Shown: piece after piece, positions 1 to 6,787 of the stretch | Numbering within the stretch: the first letter of the stretch is position 1 | How the letters are laid out: each line of letters starts with the position of its first letter | Assembly: GCA_034112325.1 (NCBI GenBank) | Contig: JAWUVO010000111.1 | Coordinates: 1 to 8,450, forward strand | DNA: 8,450 nt | Direction: 5' to 3' | Source of the DNA: Bermanella sp034112325 | GTDB lineage: Bacteria > Pseudomonadota > Gammaproteobacteria > Pseudomonadales > Oceanobacteraceae | Position numbers and translations under genes: made by a program | The notes under the pieces: model-generated | Told to the model about the DNA's origin: nothing | What the model saw: the letters and a program-made list of their open reading frames with translations, nothing else | Database searches by the model: none

Positions 1-155
1 AAGTCGTCTTCGAGGTCTGCCGAGTTGTTGGCAACGTCACCAGAAACTGTTTGATCCCAGTAGTAACTGCCTGCATAAAAGTCCACTAATGGAAGCGCGC
101 TGGCTGCTTGGGGTAATACTGCAGCAAAAGCCGCTGCCGTTAGGATTTTTTTCAT
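1..155 (-). CDS. Secreted outer-membrane beta-barrel protein, TIGR04219-like, 5' part only
   Basis: Only the first 51 codons are in the window; the gene continues past the left edge. Translation gives MKKILTAAAFAAVLPQAASA, then a mature start LPLVDFYAGSYYWDQ, then an acidic stretch NNSADLEDDL. The N-terminus is a classic Sec signal peptide with cleavage expected after the ASA at residues 18-20. The mature LPLVDxYAG start followed by an acidic LEDDL-like stretch recalls the TIGR04219 family of small outer-membrane beta-barrels, whose function is unknown. The ATG is supported by an AAGGATC ribosome site at 163-169, 7 nt upstream. The gene follows the MBL-fold hydrolase on the same strand after 139 nt, so it probably has its own promoter, although I found no convincing -35/-10 pair. 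The secreted-protein call is firm; the family name is from memory of related N-termini and is less certain. Confidence 0.72.
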   Translation of the reverse strand, partial: MKKILTAAAFAAVLPQAASALPLVDFYAGSYYWDQTVSGDVANNSADLEDD

Positions 156-270
156 TTTTATGATCCTTATACTTTTAGAATGTGGTCAACTACTTAAACT
201 ACCACGGGTTTTAACTAACTGGCAAATTTAAGCATAAAACCAAGCGAAAAACAGCTTCTATTAGGCTTAA

Positions 271-300
271 CTGTAACAATTTAGTGGTAACTTGTTACAG
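271..300. repeat. 9-bp inverted repeat over the MBL hydrolase stop codon
   Basis: CTGTAACAA (271-279) and TTGTTACAG (292-300) form a perfect 9-bp inverted repeat around a 12-nt loop. The right arm contains the TAA stop of the MBL-fold gene. In the minus-strand transcript this would be a hairpin at the 3' end of the dapA-bamC-MBL cluster, so a terminator or 3' end-protecting role is plausible. The stem is AT-rich and no U-tract follows, so it is not a standard intrinsic terminator. It could also be a protein-binding palindrome. Confidence 0.35.
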
Positions 301-1056
301 TTCACACCACGGAAAACCATTTTCTTGCGTTGCTAATAGAACCGAGTCTTTTTTCCAGTGAAATCCGTTTGAAATCGCATCAAGGGCCACTGCAACATTA
401 TTATTTTTTTCACTAATATGAGTAGCCACTAAAAACTGTAAATTTTCACAGTTTATATTATTCAATAACTGAGTTGCCTGCTGATTATTTAAGTGACCTA
501 ACGACCCCTCTACCCTAGCCTTTAATCTAGGAGGGTAAGGTCCCATTCTAAGCATTTGCACATCGTGATTTGTTTCTAACATTAAACCATGGCAATCATC
601 GTAGACACTGCATATATGAGGAGTCAAACTGCCTAAATCTGTCAATATACCAAGCTTTTTACGGTCAGGATCATGCACCACAAATTGAGTAGGCTCGCGG
701 GCGTCATGAGGAACCACCACCGGGGTGATGGTTAATGAGCCTATTATAAATTCTTCATGGCTATCTATAATAACCAAACTTGGAATATTACCTAAACCAT
801 CGTACTGAGAAGTTCCGTGTGAGCAGTAGACAGGAATTTTATACTTGCGGGCCAGTGGGCCAACGCCCTTAATATGATCACTGTGTTCATGGGTGACCAA
901 AATAGCGGTTAAATTTAGCGGGGTTAGCCCTTTTTGAGCCAATCGAAATTCTACATCTTTAAGAGTAAATCCTGTGTCAACTAAAACACAGGTATCTCCA
1001 TGCTGCACAAGTGTCCCATTGCCTTTACTGCCACTTCCGATACTGCAAAACCGCAT
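295..1056 (-). CDS. MBL-fold metallo-hydrolase, YycJ/WalJ-like
   Basis: This 253-residue protein has the metallo-beta-lactamase fold signature. The metal-binding THEHSDH is at residues 55-61 (H56, H58, D60, H61), with further candidate ligands H117 (PHDAR), D140 (LTDLG), H164 (ETNHD), H188 (GSLGHLNN) and H213 (ATHISEKNN). The N-terminal GSGSKGN and C-terminal HxSxxNN motifs are typical of the YycJ/WalJ group. Bacillus members have been described as DNA exonucleases or linked to the WalRK regulon; the role in gammaproteobacteria is not established. There is no signal peptide, so it should be cytoplasmic. The ATG follows the bamC stop by 2 nt (TGATAATG) and has no clear ribosome site, which suggests translation coupled to bamC. 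It is the last gene of the dapA-bamC cluster. Family assignment is firm; substrate is unknown. Confidence 0.9.
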   Translation of the reverse strand: MRFCSIGSGSKGNGTLVQHGDTCVLVDTGFTLKDVEFRLAQKGLTPLNLTAILVTHEHSDHIKGVGPLARKYKIPVYCSHGTSQYDGLGNIPSLVIIDSHEEFIIGSLTITPVVVPHDAREPTQFVVHDPDRKKLGILTDLGSLTPHICSVYDDCHGLMLETNHDVQMLRMGPYPPRLKARVEGSLGHLNNQQATQLLNNINCENLQFLVATHISEKNNNVAVALDAISNGFHWKKDSVLLATQENGFPWCEL

Positions 1057-1058
1057 TA

Positions 1059-1721
1059 TCAGCGCGAATCTTTGTCGGGTTCTTGCAAGTGCTTCTGAAG
1101 ACTTAACAGCAGTGACTTAGCATCAGCATCGTCAGCTAGGTTTTCTTGGTCGATATGAACAGCGACATAAACTCCGCTGCGAGCGCGATTAACTTTAATT
1201 TCTAACGCCTTTTTAACACTTTCTGGCTTAGATCCAAATAATCCGGCCCAAAACCCAACCGGCTCAGCTTTTGCTAAGGTATCGATTACTTCAATATAAT
1301 AAGTACCAGCACTACGATTAAGGTCGACAATATTTATCTCGGCTTTTTTAAGAGCCTCACCAATTTCAGACCAAGCACGAGCATATTCTACGCTTAGTCT
1401 TAAGATAGCCGAACCATTACCATCCTTAACCAATTCAACCTCTAAATCAGCTGCATTTTCACTTGCTAGGGGCTGATCACTTTCTCTAATACCCTCAAGC
1501 ACAAGTGCTTTAGGTCTTGGCACAACAAATTCTTCAGGCAAAACTTTTGGCTGCACATCGGGAATGGCCAATCTAGGCGTAAGTTGTACTGGAGCGACTT
1601 CTGCTGGCACAACTATATTAGGTTGAATTTCAATTTCTAGATAATCGTTAGTGCGATCATGAATTAACCAACTACAACCTGTAACCGCATACGCCATTAC
1701 TGTTAATACTACTAAGCGCAT
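1059..1721 (-). CDS. bamC: Outer-membrane assembly lipoprotein BamC, short form
   Basis: BamC is a lipoprotein of the BAM complex that inserts beta-barrel proteins into the outer membrane. The chosen ATG (1719-1721) gives 220 residues. The signal MRLVVLTVMAYAVTGC has a lipobox VTG|C, with the lipidated cysteine at residue 16. A proline-rich, probably extended region follows (about 17-90, with DYLEIE and FVVPRPKAL), as in the N-terminal segment that contacts BamD. One helix-grip-like domain spans about 94-216, with RAWSEIGEAL and DLNRSAGTYYIEV. E. coli BamC is 344 residues and has two such domains, so this one appears to carry only one. An upstream in-frame TTG at 1733 was rejected because a GGAG site at 1728-1731 sits 6 nt before the ATG and overlaps that alternative 5' end. 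The gene lies 16 nt after dapA, the same dapA-bamC (nlpB/dapX) order as in E. coli. Confidence 0.87.
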   Translation of the reverse strand: MRLVVLTVMAYAVTGCSWLIHDRTNDYLEIEIQPNIVVPAEVAPVQLTPRLAIPDVQPKVLPEEFVVPRPKALVLEGIRESDQPLASENAADLEVELVKDGNGSAILRLSVEYARAWSEIGEALKKAEINIVDLNRSAGTYYIEVIDTLAKAEPVGFWAGLFGSKPESVKKALEIKVNRARSGVYVAVHIDQENLADDADAKSLLLSLQKHLQEPDKDSR

Positions 1722-1727
1722 TGAGCA

Positions 1728-1731
1728 CTCC
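1728..1731 (-). promoter_or_regulatory. Ribosome binding site that fixes the bamC start
   Basis: The minus strand reads TTGGAGTGCTCAATG. GGAG is 6 nt before the ATG at 1721. An in-frame TTG at 1733 would place this site inside the coding region and would extend the lipoprotein signal by MECS, so the ATG is the better start. Confidence 0.75.
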
Positions 1732-1737
1732 AATTTT

Positions 1738-2616
1738 TTATTTAATCAAGTTCCATTGACGCAAGGCAGCGCGTAAAGGTTCCCGAAATTGTTCCGCTAA
1801 AGGTGTCAAAGGTAAACGAATACCTGGTCCACAAAGCTTCATTTCATGCATAGCCCATTTAACAGGAATGGGGTTTGATTCTACAAACATAGCGTTATGA
1901 AGCACCATTAATTTATTATTTAACGCCTCAGCCTCTTCCGCTTTACCGGCTAATGCCAAAGCACATAAATCACGCATTTCAGCAGGGGCAATATTTGCCG
2001 TTACTGAGATATTGCCTTTACCACCGGCTAAAATTAATTTGTAAGCCGTTTCATCATCACCCGAGTATACGGCCATGCGATCACCAACACGGGCAATCAC
2101 ATCTTTTGCACGATCAATATCACCAGTGGCTTCTTTAATACCTACTATATTTTTAAAAACGGCTAAACGCTCTACAGTTTCTGGCAACATGTCACAAGCC
2201 GTCCGACCCGGTACATTGTATAAAATTTGATCTACAGAAGCCGCTTCAGCAATTGCTTTATGATGAAGAAATAAACCTTCTTGAGTAGGCTTGTTATAAT
2301 AAGGCGTTACAAGCAGAACGGCATCAACACCTAAACGCTGAGCTTCTTGAGTTAGATGAATAGCTTCGGCAGTTGAATTTGCACCAGTACCTGCGATAAC
2401 AGGAATTCGGCCATTCACTTGCTTTACAATCTCTTCAATGACTTTTAAATGCTCGTCATCGTTTAAAGTAGCAGACTCACCCGATGTTCCCACTGCAACG
2501 ATAGAGCTAGTGCCCTTCTCGATATGCATTTCTACTAGCTTTTTTAAAGCCGCCCAATCCACATCGCCAGAATCTGTCATTGGGGTCGCTAATGCTACAA
2601 TGCTTCCGGTGATCAT
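1738..2616 (-). CDS. dapA: 4-hydroxy-tetrahydrodipicolinate synthase
   Basis: DapA condenses pyruvate with aspartate semialdehyde, the first committed step towards diaminopimelate (peptidoglycan) and lysine, in the cytoplasm. The protein has 292 residues, the same length as E. coli DapA, and the key positions keep E. coli numbering: Schiff-base lysine K161 (GIKEATG), T44 in GTSGES, Y107 (TPYYNKP), Y133 (LYNVPGRT) and R138. Position 45 is Ser where E. coli has Thr, a conservative change in the proton-relay hydroxyl. Residues of the lysine feedback site (S48, A49, H56, N80, E84, Y106) are all present, so inhibition by lysine is predicted. The ATG has GGAG 6 nt upstream. It is the first gene of the minus-strand dapA-bamC-MBL cluster and has a candidate promoter in the 118-nt gap behind it. 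Confidence 0.97.
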   Translation of the reverse strand: MITGSIVALATPMTDSGDVDWAALKKLVEMHIEKGTSSIVAVGTSGESATLNDDEHLKVIEEIVKQVNGRIPVIAGTGANSTAEAIHLTQEAQRLGVDAVLLVTPYYNKPTQEGLFLHHKAIAEAASVDQILYNVPGRTACDMLPETVERLAVFKNIVGIKEATGDIDRAKDVIARVGDRMAVYSGDDETAYKLILAGGKGNISVTANIAPAEMRDLCALALAGKAEEAEALNNKLMVLHNAMFVESNPIPVKWAMHEMKLCGPGIRLPLTPLAEQFREPLRAALRQWNLIK

Positions 2617-2649
2617 TACCTTCTCCGAATGGTAAAAAAATAGAGCGCA

Positions 2650-2678
2650 ATGGTACTTAGGAAGGCACTCCGTGGCAA
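2650..2678 (-). promoter_or_regulatory. Candidate sigma70 promoter of dapA-bamC-MBL
   Basis: Read on the minus strand, TTGCCA (2673-2678) and TACCAT (2650-2655) are separated by exactly 17 nt. The -35 matches 5 of 6 consensus bases and the -10 matches 4 of 6. Transcription would start near 2643, giving a leader of about 27 nt that contains the dapA ribosome site. The match is moderate, and the gap is too short to exclude read-through from perM. Confidence 0.4.
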
Positions 2679-2734
2679 GTGAAGACTAGGCCTAAAGGGA
2701 AAATCAACACTTACACTGGTTAGACAAATAACGT

Positions 2735-3814
2735 TTACTCAGGCTCAGCCTGAGCCGCTTTTACGCCTCTTGGCCAAGCCGTAATAACAGCTTTAAACAA
2801 AGTAGCTAACGGTATCGCAAAAAACACTCCCCATAAGCCCCATAAACCGCCAAAAACCAAAACAGCTAAAATAATAACCACCGGATGCAAGTTAACTGCC
2901 TCAGAAAATAATAGTGGCACCAGTACATTTCCATCTAAAGCTTGAATAGTAAAATAGACAGCGACCAAATAATAAAAATCTGATCCCACACCCCATTGAA
3001 AATATGCGATAAGTACCACAGGAATAGTAACTACAGCAGCACCAATGTAAGGAATTACAACCGAAAGCCCTACAAGAATAGCTAGAAGCGCCGCATAGTT
3101 AATTCCCATGATCGCAAACGCCACATAACTAACAAAACCTACAACACCAATTTCAACGACTTTACCTCGGATGTAATTGGCAAACTGCTGGTCCATTTCT
3201 AACCAAACCTTACCAATTAAAACTCGCTTAGTAGGCATAATTGAAACCCACCACTTAGCCATCATAGTGCCATCTTTCAAAAAGAAAAAAACCAGCAAAG
3301 GCAATAGTACAGAATAAATTAAAATGGCAACAATATTAGGTAAACTCGCTAACGAAAAAGAAACAGCCGCCTGACCAATCAGCCCTATTTCATCTCCTAC
3401 CTTAGCTCCTAACGAATGAATTTGGGCTTCACTAAAAATTTGCGGGTAGCGCTCAGGTAAAACAGTTAATAGCGCCTGACCCTTATCCAACATTTTTGGT
3501 AATTCAGCAAACAACTGAGCAACCTGAGACCAAACAGAAGGAATTATAATGAATAAAAAACCAAGACATAAAACAATGAATAAAATAAACACCGCAATAC
3601 TAGCCCATAAATGACTTACACCTTGTTTTTTAAGTGCTTGCATCGGCCCTTGTAATAGATAAGCAACAACCACACTGGCAATAGCAGGAGCTAATATGGT
3701 GCCTAACGTAAGCACCACAACAAAACCAACAATTAAAAGTAATAATAAAAACAGGGCTTCTTCATCAGAAAAATACTGATCAACCCAATTGCGAACGAAA
3801 CGCATCATAGACAT
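2735..3814 (-). CDS. perM: AI-2E/PerM family membrane transporter
   Basis: This 359-residue polytopic membrane protein belongs to the AI-2E transporter (PerM/YdiK/TqsA) family. Hydrophobic segments lie at about 20-55 (two), 70-93, 155-180, 220-238, 240-275, 280-300 and 310-345. A soluble amphipathic stretch spans about 95-150. Family motifs are NYIRGK (213-218), VIPYIG (253-258), LDGNVLVPLLFSEAVNLHP (293-311) and GLWGLWGVFFAIP. The LFSEAVNLHP block and the length (E. coli PerM is 353 aa) favour PerM. The substrate is not known, and the AI-2 export name should not be taken as function. It is transcribed after tusA with a 6-nt gap; an in-frame TAG directly precedes the ATG, so no earlier start is possible. 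The last codons form a GC-rich palindrome at 2742-2756. Confidence 0.9.
   Translation of the reverse strand: MSMMRFVRNWVDQYFSDEEALFLLLLLIVGFVVVLTLGTILAPAIASVVVAYLLQGPMQALKKQGVSHLWASIAVFILFIVLCLGFLFIIIPSVWSQVAQLFAELPKMLDKGQALLTVLPERYPQIFSEAQIHSLGAKVGDEIGLIGQAAVSFSLASLPNIVAILIYSVLLPLLVFFFLKDGTMMAKWWVSIMPTKRVLIGKVWLEMDQQFANYIRGKVVEIGVVGFVSYVAFAIMGINYAALLAILVGLSVVIPYIGAAVVTIPVVLIAYFQWGVGSDFYYLVAVYFTIQALDGNVLVPLLFSEAVNLHPVVIILAVLVFGGLWGLWGVFFAIPLATLFKAVITAWPRGVKAAQAEPE
2738..2756. repeat. GC-rich inverted repeat at the 3' end of perM
   Basis: The last codons of perM (AAQAEPE) contain the palindrome GGCTCAGCCTGAGCC (2742-2756), and an alternative hairpin pairs CTCAGG (2738-2743) with CCTGAG (2749-2754). 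In the minus transcript a short stem would lie just before the stop, followed by GTAAACGTTATTTG. No real U-tract follows, so at best this is a weak terminator or a 3' stabilising hairpin. Confidence 0.35.
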
Positions 3815-3820
3815 CTACGC

Positions 3821-4060
3821 CTAATCTCCTTTGACGATAAAAAAAATAAACTGATCGTTTATTTTGTGTTTTTCTAATAGTGTATGTTTAGTCAGATTCA
3901 CAAATGCTGGGATATCACGCCACGAACCGGCATCTTTAGTGATAACCTTAACTGTTTGACCAATTGCTAAGGAACTAATTGCTTGCTTGGTCTTCAAAAG
4001 AGGCATTGGGCAGCGTAAGTTTTCAACGTCCAGTAACACATCATAGGCTTGAATAGTCAT
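3821..4060 (-). CDS. TusA-family sulfur carrier protein
   Basis: This 79-residue cytoplasmic protein has the TusA/SirA fold signature: LRCPMPLLKTK with the persulfide-carrying cysteine at C17 and prolines P18 and P20, then DAGSWRDIPAF (about 43-53) and a C-terminal KG. Proteins of this family receive sulfur as a cysteine persulfide and pass it on, for example for 2-thiouridine in tRNA. The CPxPLLKxK and DAGSxRD wording resembles the Pseudomonas PA1006 type, linked to molybdenum homeostasis, more than E. coli TusA (CPEPVM), so I leave the symbol blank. In P. aeruginosa that gene also lies beside bepA and nadA. It diverges from bepA across an 84-nt gap and is followed by perM after 6 nt, probably as one transcript. 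The ribosome site is weak (TAAGC). Confidence 0.88.
   Translation of the reverse strand: MTIQAYDVLLDVENLRCPMPLLKTKQAISSLAIGQTVKVITKDAGSWRDIPAFVNLTKHTLLEKHKINDQFIFFIVKGD
3825..3832 (-). promoter_or_regulatory. perM ribosome site embedded in the end of tusA
   Basis: AAAGGAGA on the minus strand covers the last codons of tusA (AAA GGA GA.). The GGAG core is 11 nt from the perM ATG, longer than ideal, and no start lies nearer. Ribosomes finishing tusA would pass over this site, so perM translation is probably tied to that of tusA. Confidence 0.6.
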
Positions 4061-4124
4061 TTATGCTTAGCCCAATCAATAAATTGGAGCTAATATTATT
4101 CTAAAAGGCCCTAACAGGCGACCT

Positions 4125-4136
4125 TTATAATTATAA
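4125..4136. promoter_or_regulatory. Palindromic TATAAT-type element between tusA and bepA
   Basis: TTATAATTATAA is a perfect 12-bp palindrome in the 84-nt divergent spacer, so TATAAT can be read on both strands. On the plus strand it starts at 4126, which would put the bepA start of transcription near 4138, only a few bases before the ATG at 4145 and overlapping the weak AAGAGAG ribosome site. No -35 match lies at 16-18 nt on the plus strand. It may be a promoter core or simply an AT-rich palindrome. Confidence 0.3.
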
Positions 4137-4144
4137 GAGAGCTT

Positions 4145-5572
4145 ATGCACAGAATAATTTTTATCCTTTTGTTAGCTGTTAGCATGCCGTCTTTTGCTGC
4201 TAGTAACAATTTGCCTATTTTAGGAGATTCTACTTCTGGTCTTATCTCACTAGATCAAGAGTACAAACTTGGTCGCATCTGGCTTCGTAATTTACGTAAA
4301 CAAGCAACGACACTCAACAATCCAGTACTCACAGACTTTACCGAAGAATTAATTTACCGACTTGCTAGTAATAGTCAGGTAACTGACCGTAGACTTGAAA
4401 TTGTTATTCTAGACAGCAAAGAACTAAATGCGTTTGCTGTACCAGGCGGAGTTATTGGTATTAATGCCGGTCTATTTTTGCACGCAGAAAATGAAGCGCA
4501 GTTTGCGGCTGTACTTGCTCACGAACTGGCTCACTTAAGTCAGAGACACTTTGCACGGCAGGTAGACGAAGCTCGCAAGAGAGCCCCCATTGCCATTGCA
4601 TCGCTTTTAGGCAGCATTATGTTACTCGCAACAAGCAATACCGAAGCGGGACTTGCTGGATTAATGACCGGCCAAGCAGCCACTACTCAAATGGCCCTTA
4701 ACTACAGTCGTGACGCTGAAAGAGAGGCCGATAGATTAGGCCTGCATACATTAGTGGCCGCCGAAATTAACCCTAAGGGCATGCCTGAAATGTTTCGTCA
4801 GATGTTTGATTCACATAAATACAGCCAGCGACCGCCAGAATTTTTGTTAACCCACCCTGTGACCGAGAACCGTATTAGTGATGCAGCAGCTAGGGTAGAC
4901 AGTCTAAATACATTAGGATTTGAAGAGAATATTGACTATCAACTAATGAGGACTGCTATACAGGTACAGTATCTAACCAATAGCCATGACGAGACATTTT
5001 TTAGAGATCTAGTGAGAAAATCAACATCACTATTAACTAAACAAATTGCAACATATGGCTTGACCATGGTTTTAATTAAACAGGAAAAATTCAAACAAGC
5101 ACTTACCCAAACTAAAAATCTACTGGCAATAGACGGAACAAAAATCCCTTATCTTATTTTGCAGCAGCTGGTTACTTTTGAATTAGGAGAAACTAAAACA
5201 GCCTTAACAACACTTGCACAGCTAATTGAAATAAACCCAGACAATCATTCACTGATTATGACTTATTCAGGTTTGCTAGCAAAAGATGGTCAATTTGAAT
5301 TAGCGGCAATGGTATTAAAGAAACACAGTCAAATTAGATCTACCGACCCAAGTATTTGGCAGCAACTGACAGAATACGAAAGCAAAACTGGAAATGAAGT
5401 TAGCATGCTGCAAGCGTATGCTGAATATTTGTTCCTGACTGGGCAGAAAAGCAATGCAGTTACTCAGCTAAAGCGGGCCTTAAAAATGTCTACAGGGAAC
5501 TTTTTAATATCAGCCCGAATTGAGCAACGGGCAAGAGAAATTGAAAACACTAACGAAGACATGTCATTTTAA
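4145..5572 (+). CDS. bepA: Periplasmic M48 metalloprotease/chaperone BepA
   Basis: BepA (YfgC) is a periplasmic zinc protease and chaperone that helps LptD mature and removes misassembled BamA and LptD. This protein has 475 residues (E. coli 487). A signal peptide spans residues 1-18 or 19 (MHRIIFILLLAVSMPSFA). The zinc site is HELAH at 126-130, with the third ligand E192 in the ExxAD motif (AEREADRLG). H237 in LTHP lies 45 residues after E192, the spacing of the self-inhibitory E. coli H246. About 300-455 is a helical TPR-like region with repeats near 302-331, 335-366, 369-401 and 422-452, which in E. coli contacts the BAM complex. Expression in E. coli is sigmaE-dependent; no clear sigmaE site was recognised here. 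It is the only plus-strand gene, divergent from tusA and convergent with nadA. Confidence 0.94.
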   Translation: MHRIIFILLLAVSMPSFAASNNLPILGDSTSGLISLDQEYKLGRIWLRNLRKQATTLNNPVLTDFTEELIYRLASNSQVTDRRLEIVILDSKELNAFAVPGGVIGINAGLFLHAENEAQFAAVLAHELAHLSQRHFARQVDEARKRAPIAIASLLGSIMLLATSNTEAGLAGLMTGQAATTQMALNYSRDAEREADRLGLHTLVAAEINPKGMPEMFRQMFDSHKYSQRPPEFLLTHPVTENRISDAAARVDSLNTLGFEENIDYQLMRTAIQVQYLTNSHDETFFRDLVRKSTSLLTKQIATYGLTMVLIKQEKFKQALTQTKNLLAIDGTKIPYLILQQLVTFELGETKTALTTLAQLIEINPDNHSLIMTYSGLLAKDGQFELAAMVLKKHSQIRSTDPSIWQQLTEYESKTGNEVSMLQAYAEYLFLTGQKSNAVTQLKRALKMSTGNFLISARIEQRAREIENTNEDMSF

Positions 5573-5602
5573 TCGCTCGCTTAACACACTCGTTAAAGCG
5601 AT
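5573..5602. terminator. Hairpin between convergent bepA and nadA
   Basis: The 32-nt gap between two stop codons holds an imperfect inverted repeat: CGCTTAA (5578-5584) against TTAAAGCG (5593-5600), with outer TCGCT/AGCGA arms offset by three unpaired bases. It reads as a hairpin on both strands, as expected for a shared terminator of convergent genes. Neither side has a solid T-tract, so efficiency is doubtful. Confidence 0.4.
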
Positions 5603-5604
5603 AG

Positions 5605-6699
5605 TTAAAAGCGTCGACCTTGAGACTGAACACCATGTTCTTTGGCAAAATTTAACATTCGGTTTAACGACAGCATAGCTTTCTTAGCCACAGCCTCATC
5701 AACCACTATTTCGTTCAAGCCCTGCTCTAGAGACTCCGACAAATTATCCAAGCCATTCATAGCCATCCAAGGGCAATGAGCGCAACTCTTACAGCTTGCT
5801 CCAGCACCACCTGTTGGAGCCTCGATAAATATTTTACCCGGGGCTGCTTGCTGCATTTTATAAAAAATAGCCTTATCAGTTGCAACAATGAACGTATTGT
5901 TTTCCATCGTTTTAGCCGCTGCTATAATTTGCGAAGTACTGCCCACAACATCTGCGATTTTAACCACTGCTTCTGGAGATTCTGGATGAACAAGAACGGC
6001 GGCTTCGGGGTAAACTTTTTTAAGGTCCTCTAAGCCCTTGGCTTTAAATTCTTCATGCACGATACACGAGCCGTTCCACATGATCATATCCGCACCCGTC
6101 ATGCGCTGGATATAATTCCCTAAATGCTGGTCAGGCCCCCAAAGTATGGTTTCACCTTGATCCATTAAGCTCTGTACAATCTCCAAGGCAATACTTGAAG
6201 TAACAACCCAATCGGCGCGTGCTTTTACTTCTACTGAAGTATTGGCATAAACCACAACCTTACGCTCTGGGTGCTGATCGCAGAACGCACTGAACTCATC
6301 AATAGGGCAGCCAATATCTAACGAACAAGTGGCTTCTAAGGTGGGCATTAAAATAGTTTTTTCAGGGCTTAAGATTTTAGCCGTTTCGCCCATGAATTTA
6401 ACACCGGCAACAACCAAGGTTTTCGCTGGATGATCACGACCAAAGCGAGCCATCTCTAGAGAATCGGCTACACAACCACCCGTTTCGTCTGCTAAAGCCT
6501 GAATCACAGGATCAGTATAATAATGCGCAACCAGTACGGCATTCTTTTCTTTTAACAGTTTTTTAATTCTTACTAGGTAAACTTCTTGCTCTGCTGCATC
6601 TAACTGATTTAGCACACCATAGTCTAAATGGTCACGCACAAGCACATTAAGATCTTTTACGGGGATTGATTCGGCTGTATTTGATTCAAGAATGGTCAT
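5605..6699 (-). CDS. nadA: Quinolinate synthase A
   Basis: NadA is the cytoplasmic [4Fe-4S] enzyme that condenses iminoaspartate (from NadB) with dihydroxyacetone phosphate to quinolinate in de novo NAD synthesis. The protein has 364 residues. The three cluster cysteines are C125 (LEATCSLD), C212 (NGSCIVHEEF) and C309 in the C303-x2-C306-x2-C309 motif followed by PWMAMN. These are E. coli C113, C200 and C297 shifted by a constant 12, so the difference is an N-terminal extension of about 12 residues. Other motifs are AHYYTDPVIQALAD (58-71) and VHPES (237-241). The ATG at 6699 has no recognisable ribosome site; no ATG, GTG or TTG lies between it and the in-frame stop upstream. The region upstream carries a spaced GTTAAAAT direct repeat. 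nadB is not in the window. Confidence 0.97.
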   Translation of the reverse strand: MTILESNTAESIPVKDLNVLVRDHLDYGVLNQLDAAEQEVYLVRIKKLLKEKNAVLVAHYYTDPVIQALADETGGCVADSLEMARFGRDHPAKTLVVAGVKFMGETAKILSPEKTILMPTLEATCSLDIGCPIDEFSAFCDQHPERKVVVYANTSVEVKARADWVVTSSIALEIVQSLMDQGETILWGPDQHLGNYIQRMTGADMIMWNGSCIVHEEFKAKGLEDLKKVYPEAAVLVHPESPEAVVKIADVVGSTSQIIAAAKTMENNTFIVATDKAIFYKMQQAAPGKIFIEAPTGGAGASCKSCAHCPWMAMNGLDNLSESLEQGLNEIVVDEAVAKKAMLSLNRMLNFAKEHGVQSQGRRF

Positions 6700-6740
6700 A
6701 ACAGTGAGCGTTTTTCTACTAAGTAAATTTCAGAGGATAG

Positions 6741-6759
6741 ATTTTAACATTATTTTAAC
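6741..6759 (-). repeat. Phased GTTAAAAT direct repeat upstream of nadA
   Basis: On the minus strand GTTAAAAT occurs twice, at 6752-6759 and 6741-6748, offset by 11 bp, about one helical turn. It sits 42-60 nt before the nadA ATG, where promoter or operator elements are expected. TAAAAT in these repeats could serve as a -10, but no good -35 lies at the right distance. Confidence 0.3.
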
Positions 6760-6787
6760 AAAGGCTAAATGTTAAATAGCTAAAACC

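Noticed and set aside
1722..1733. Upstream TTG start for bamC
   Set aside because: It would add MECS before the lipoprotein signal and put the GGAG ribosome site inside the gene; the ATG at 1721 is better placed.
1953..2138. Plus-strand open frame of 61 codons opposite dapA
   Set aside because: It lies wholly opposite the conserved dapA coding region, has a His-rich composition typical of antisense frames, and has no family resemblance or ribosome site.
2438..2635. Plus-strand open frame of 65 codons opposite the start of dapA
   Set aside because: It is an antisense shadow of the dapA 5' region with no recognisable protein features.
5776..6033. Plus-strand open frame of 85 codons opposite nadA
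   Set aside because: It is antisense to the highly conserved C-terminal half of NadA. Its cysteines simply mirror the complementary codons, and no domain is recognisable.
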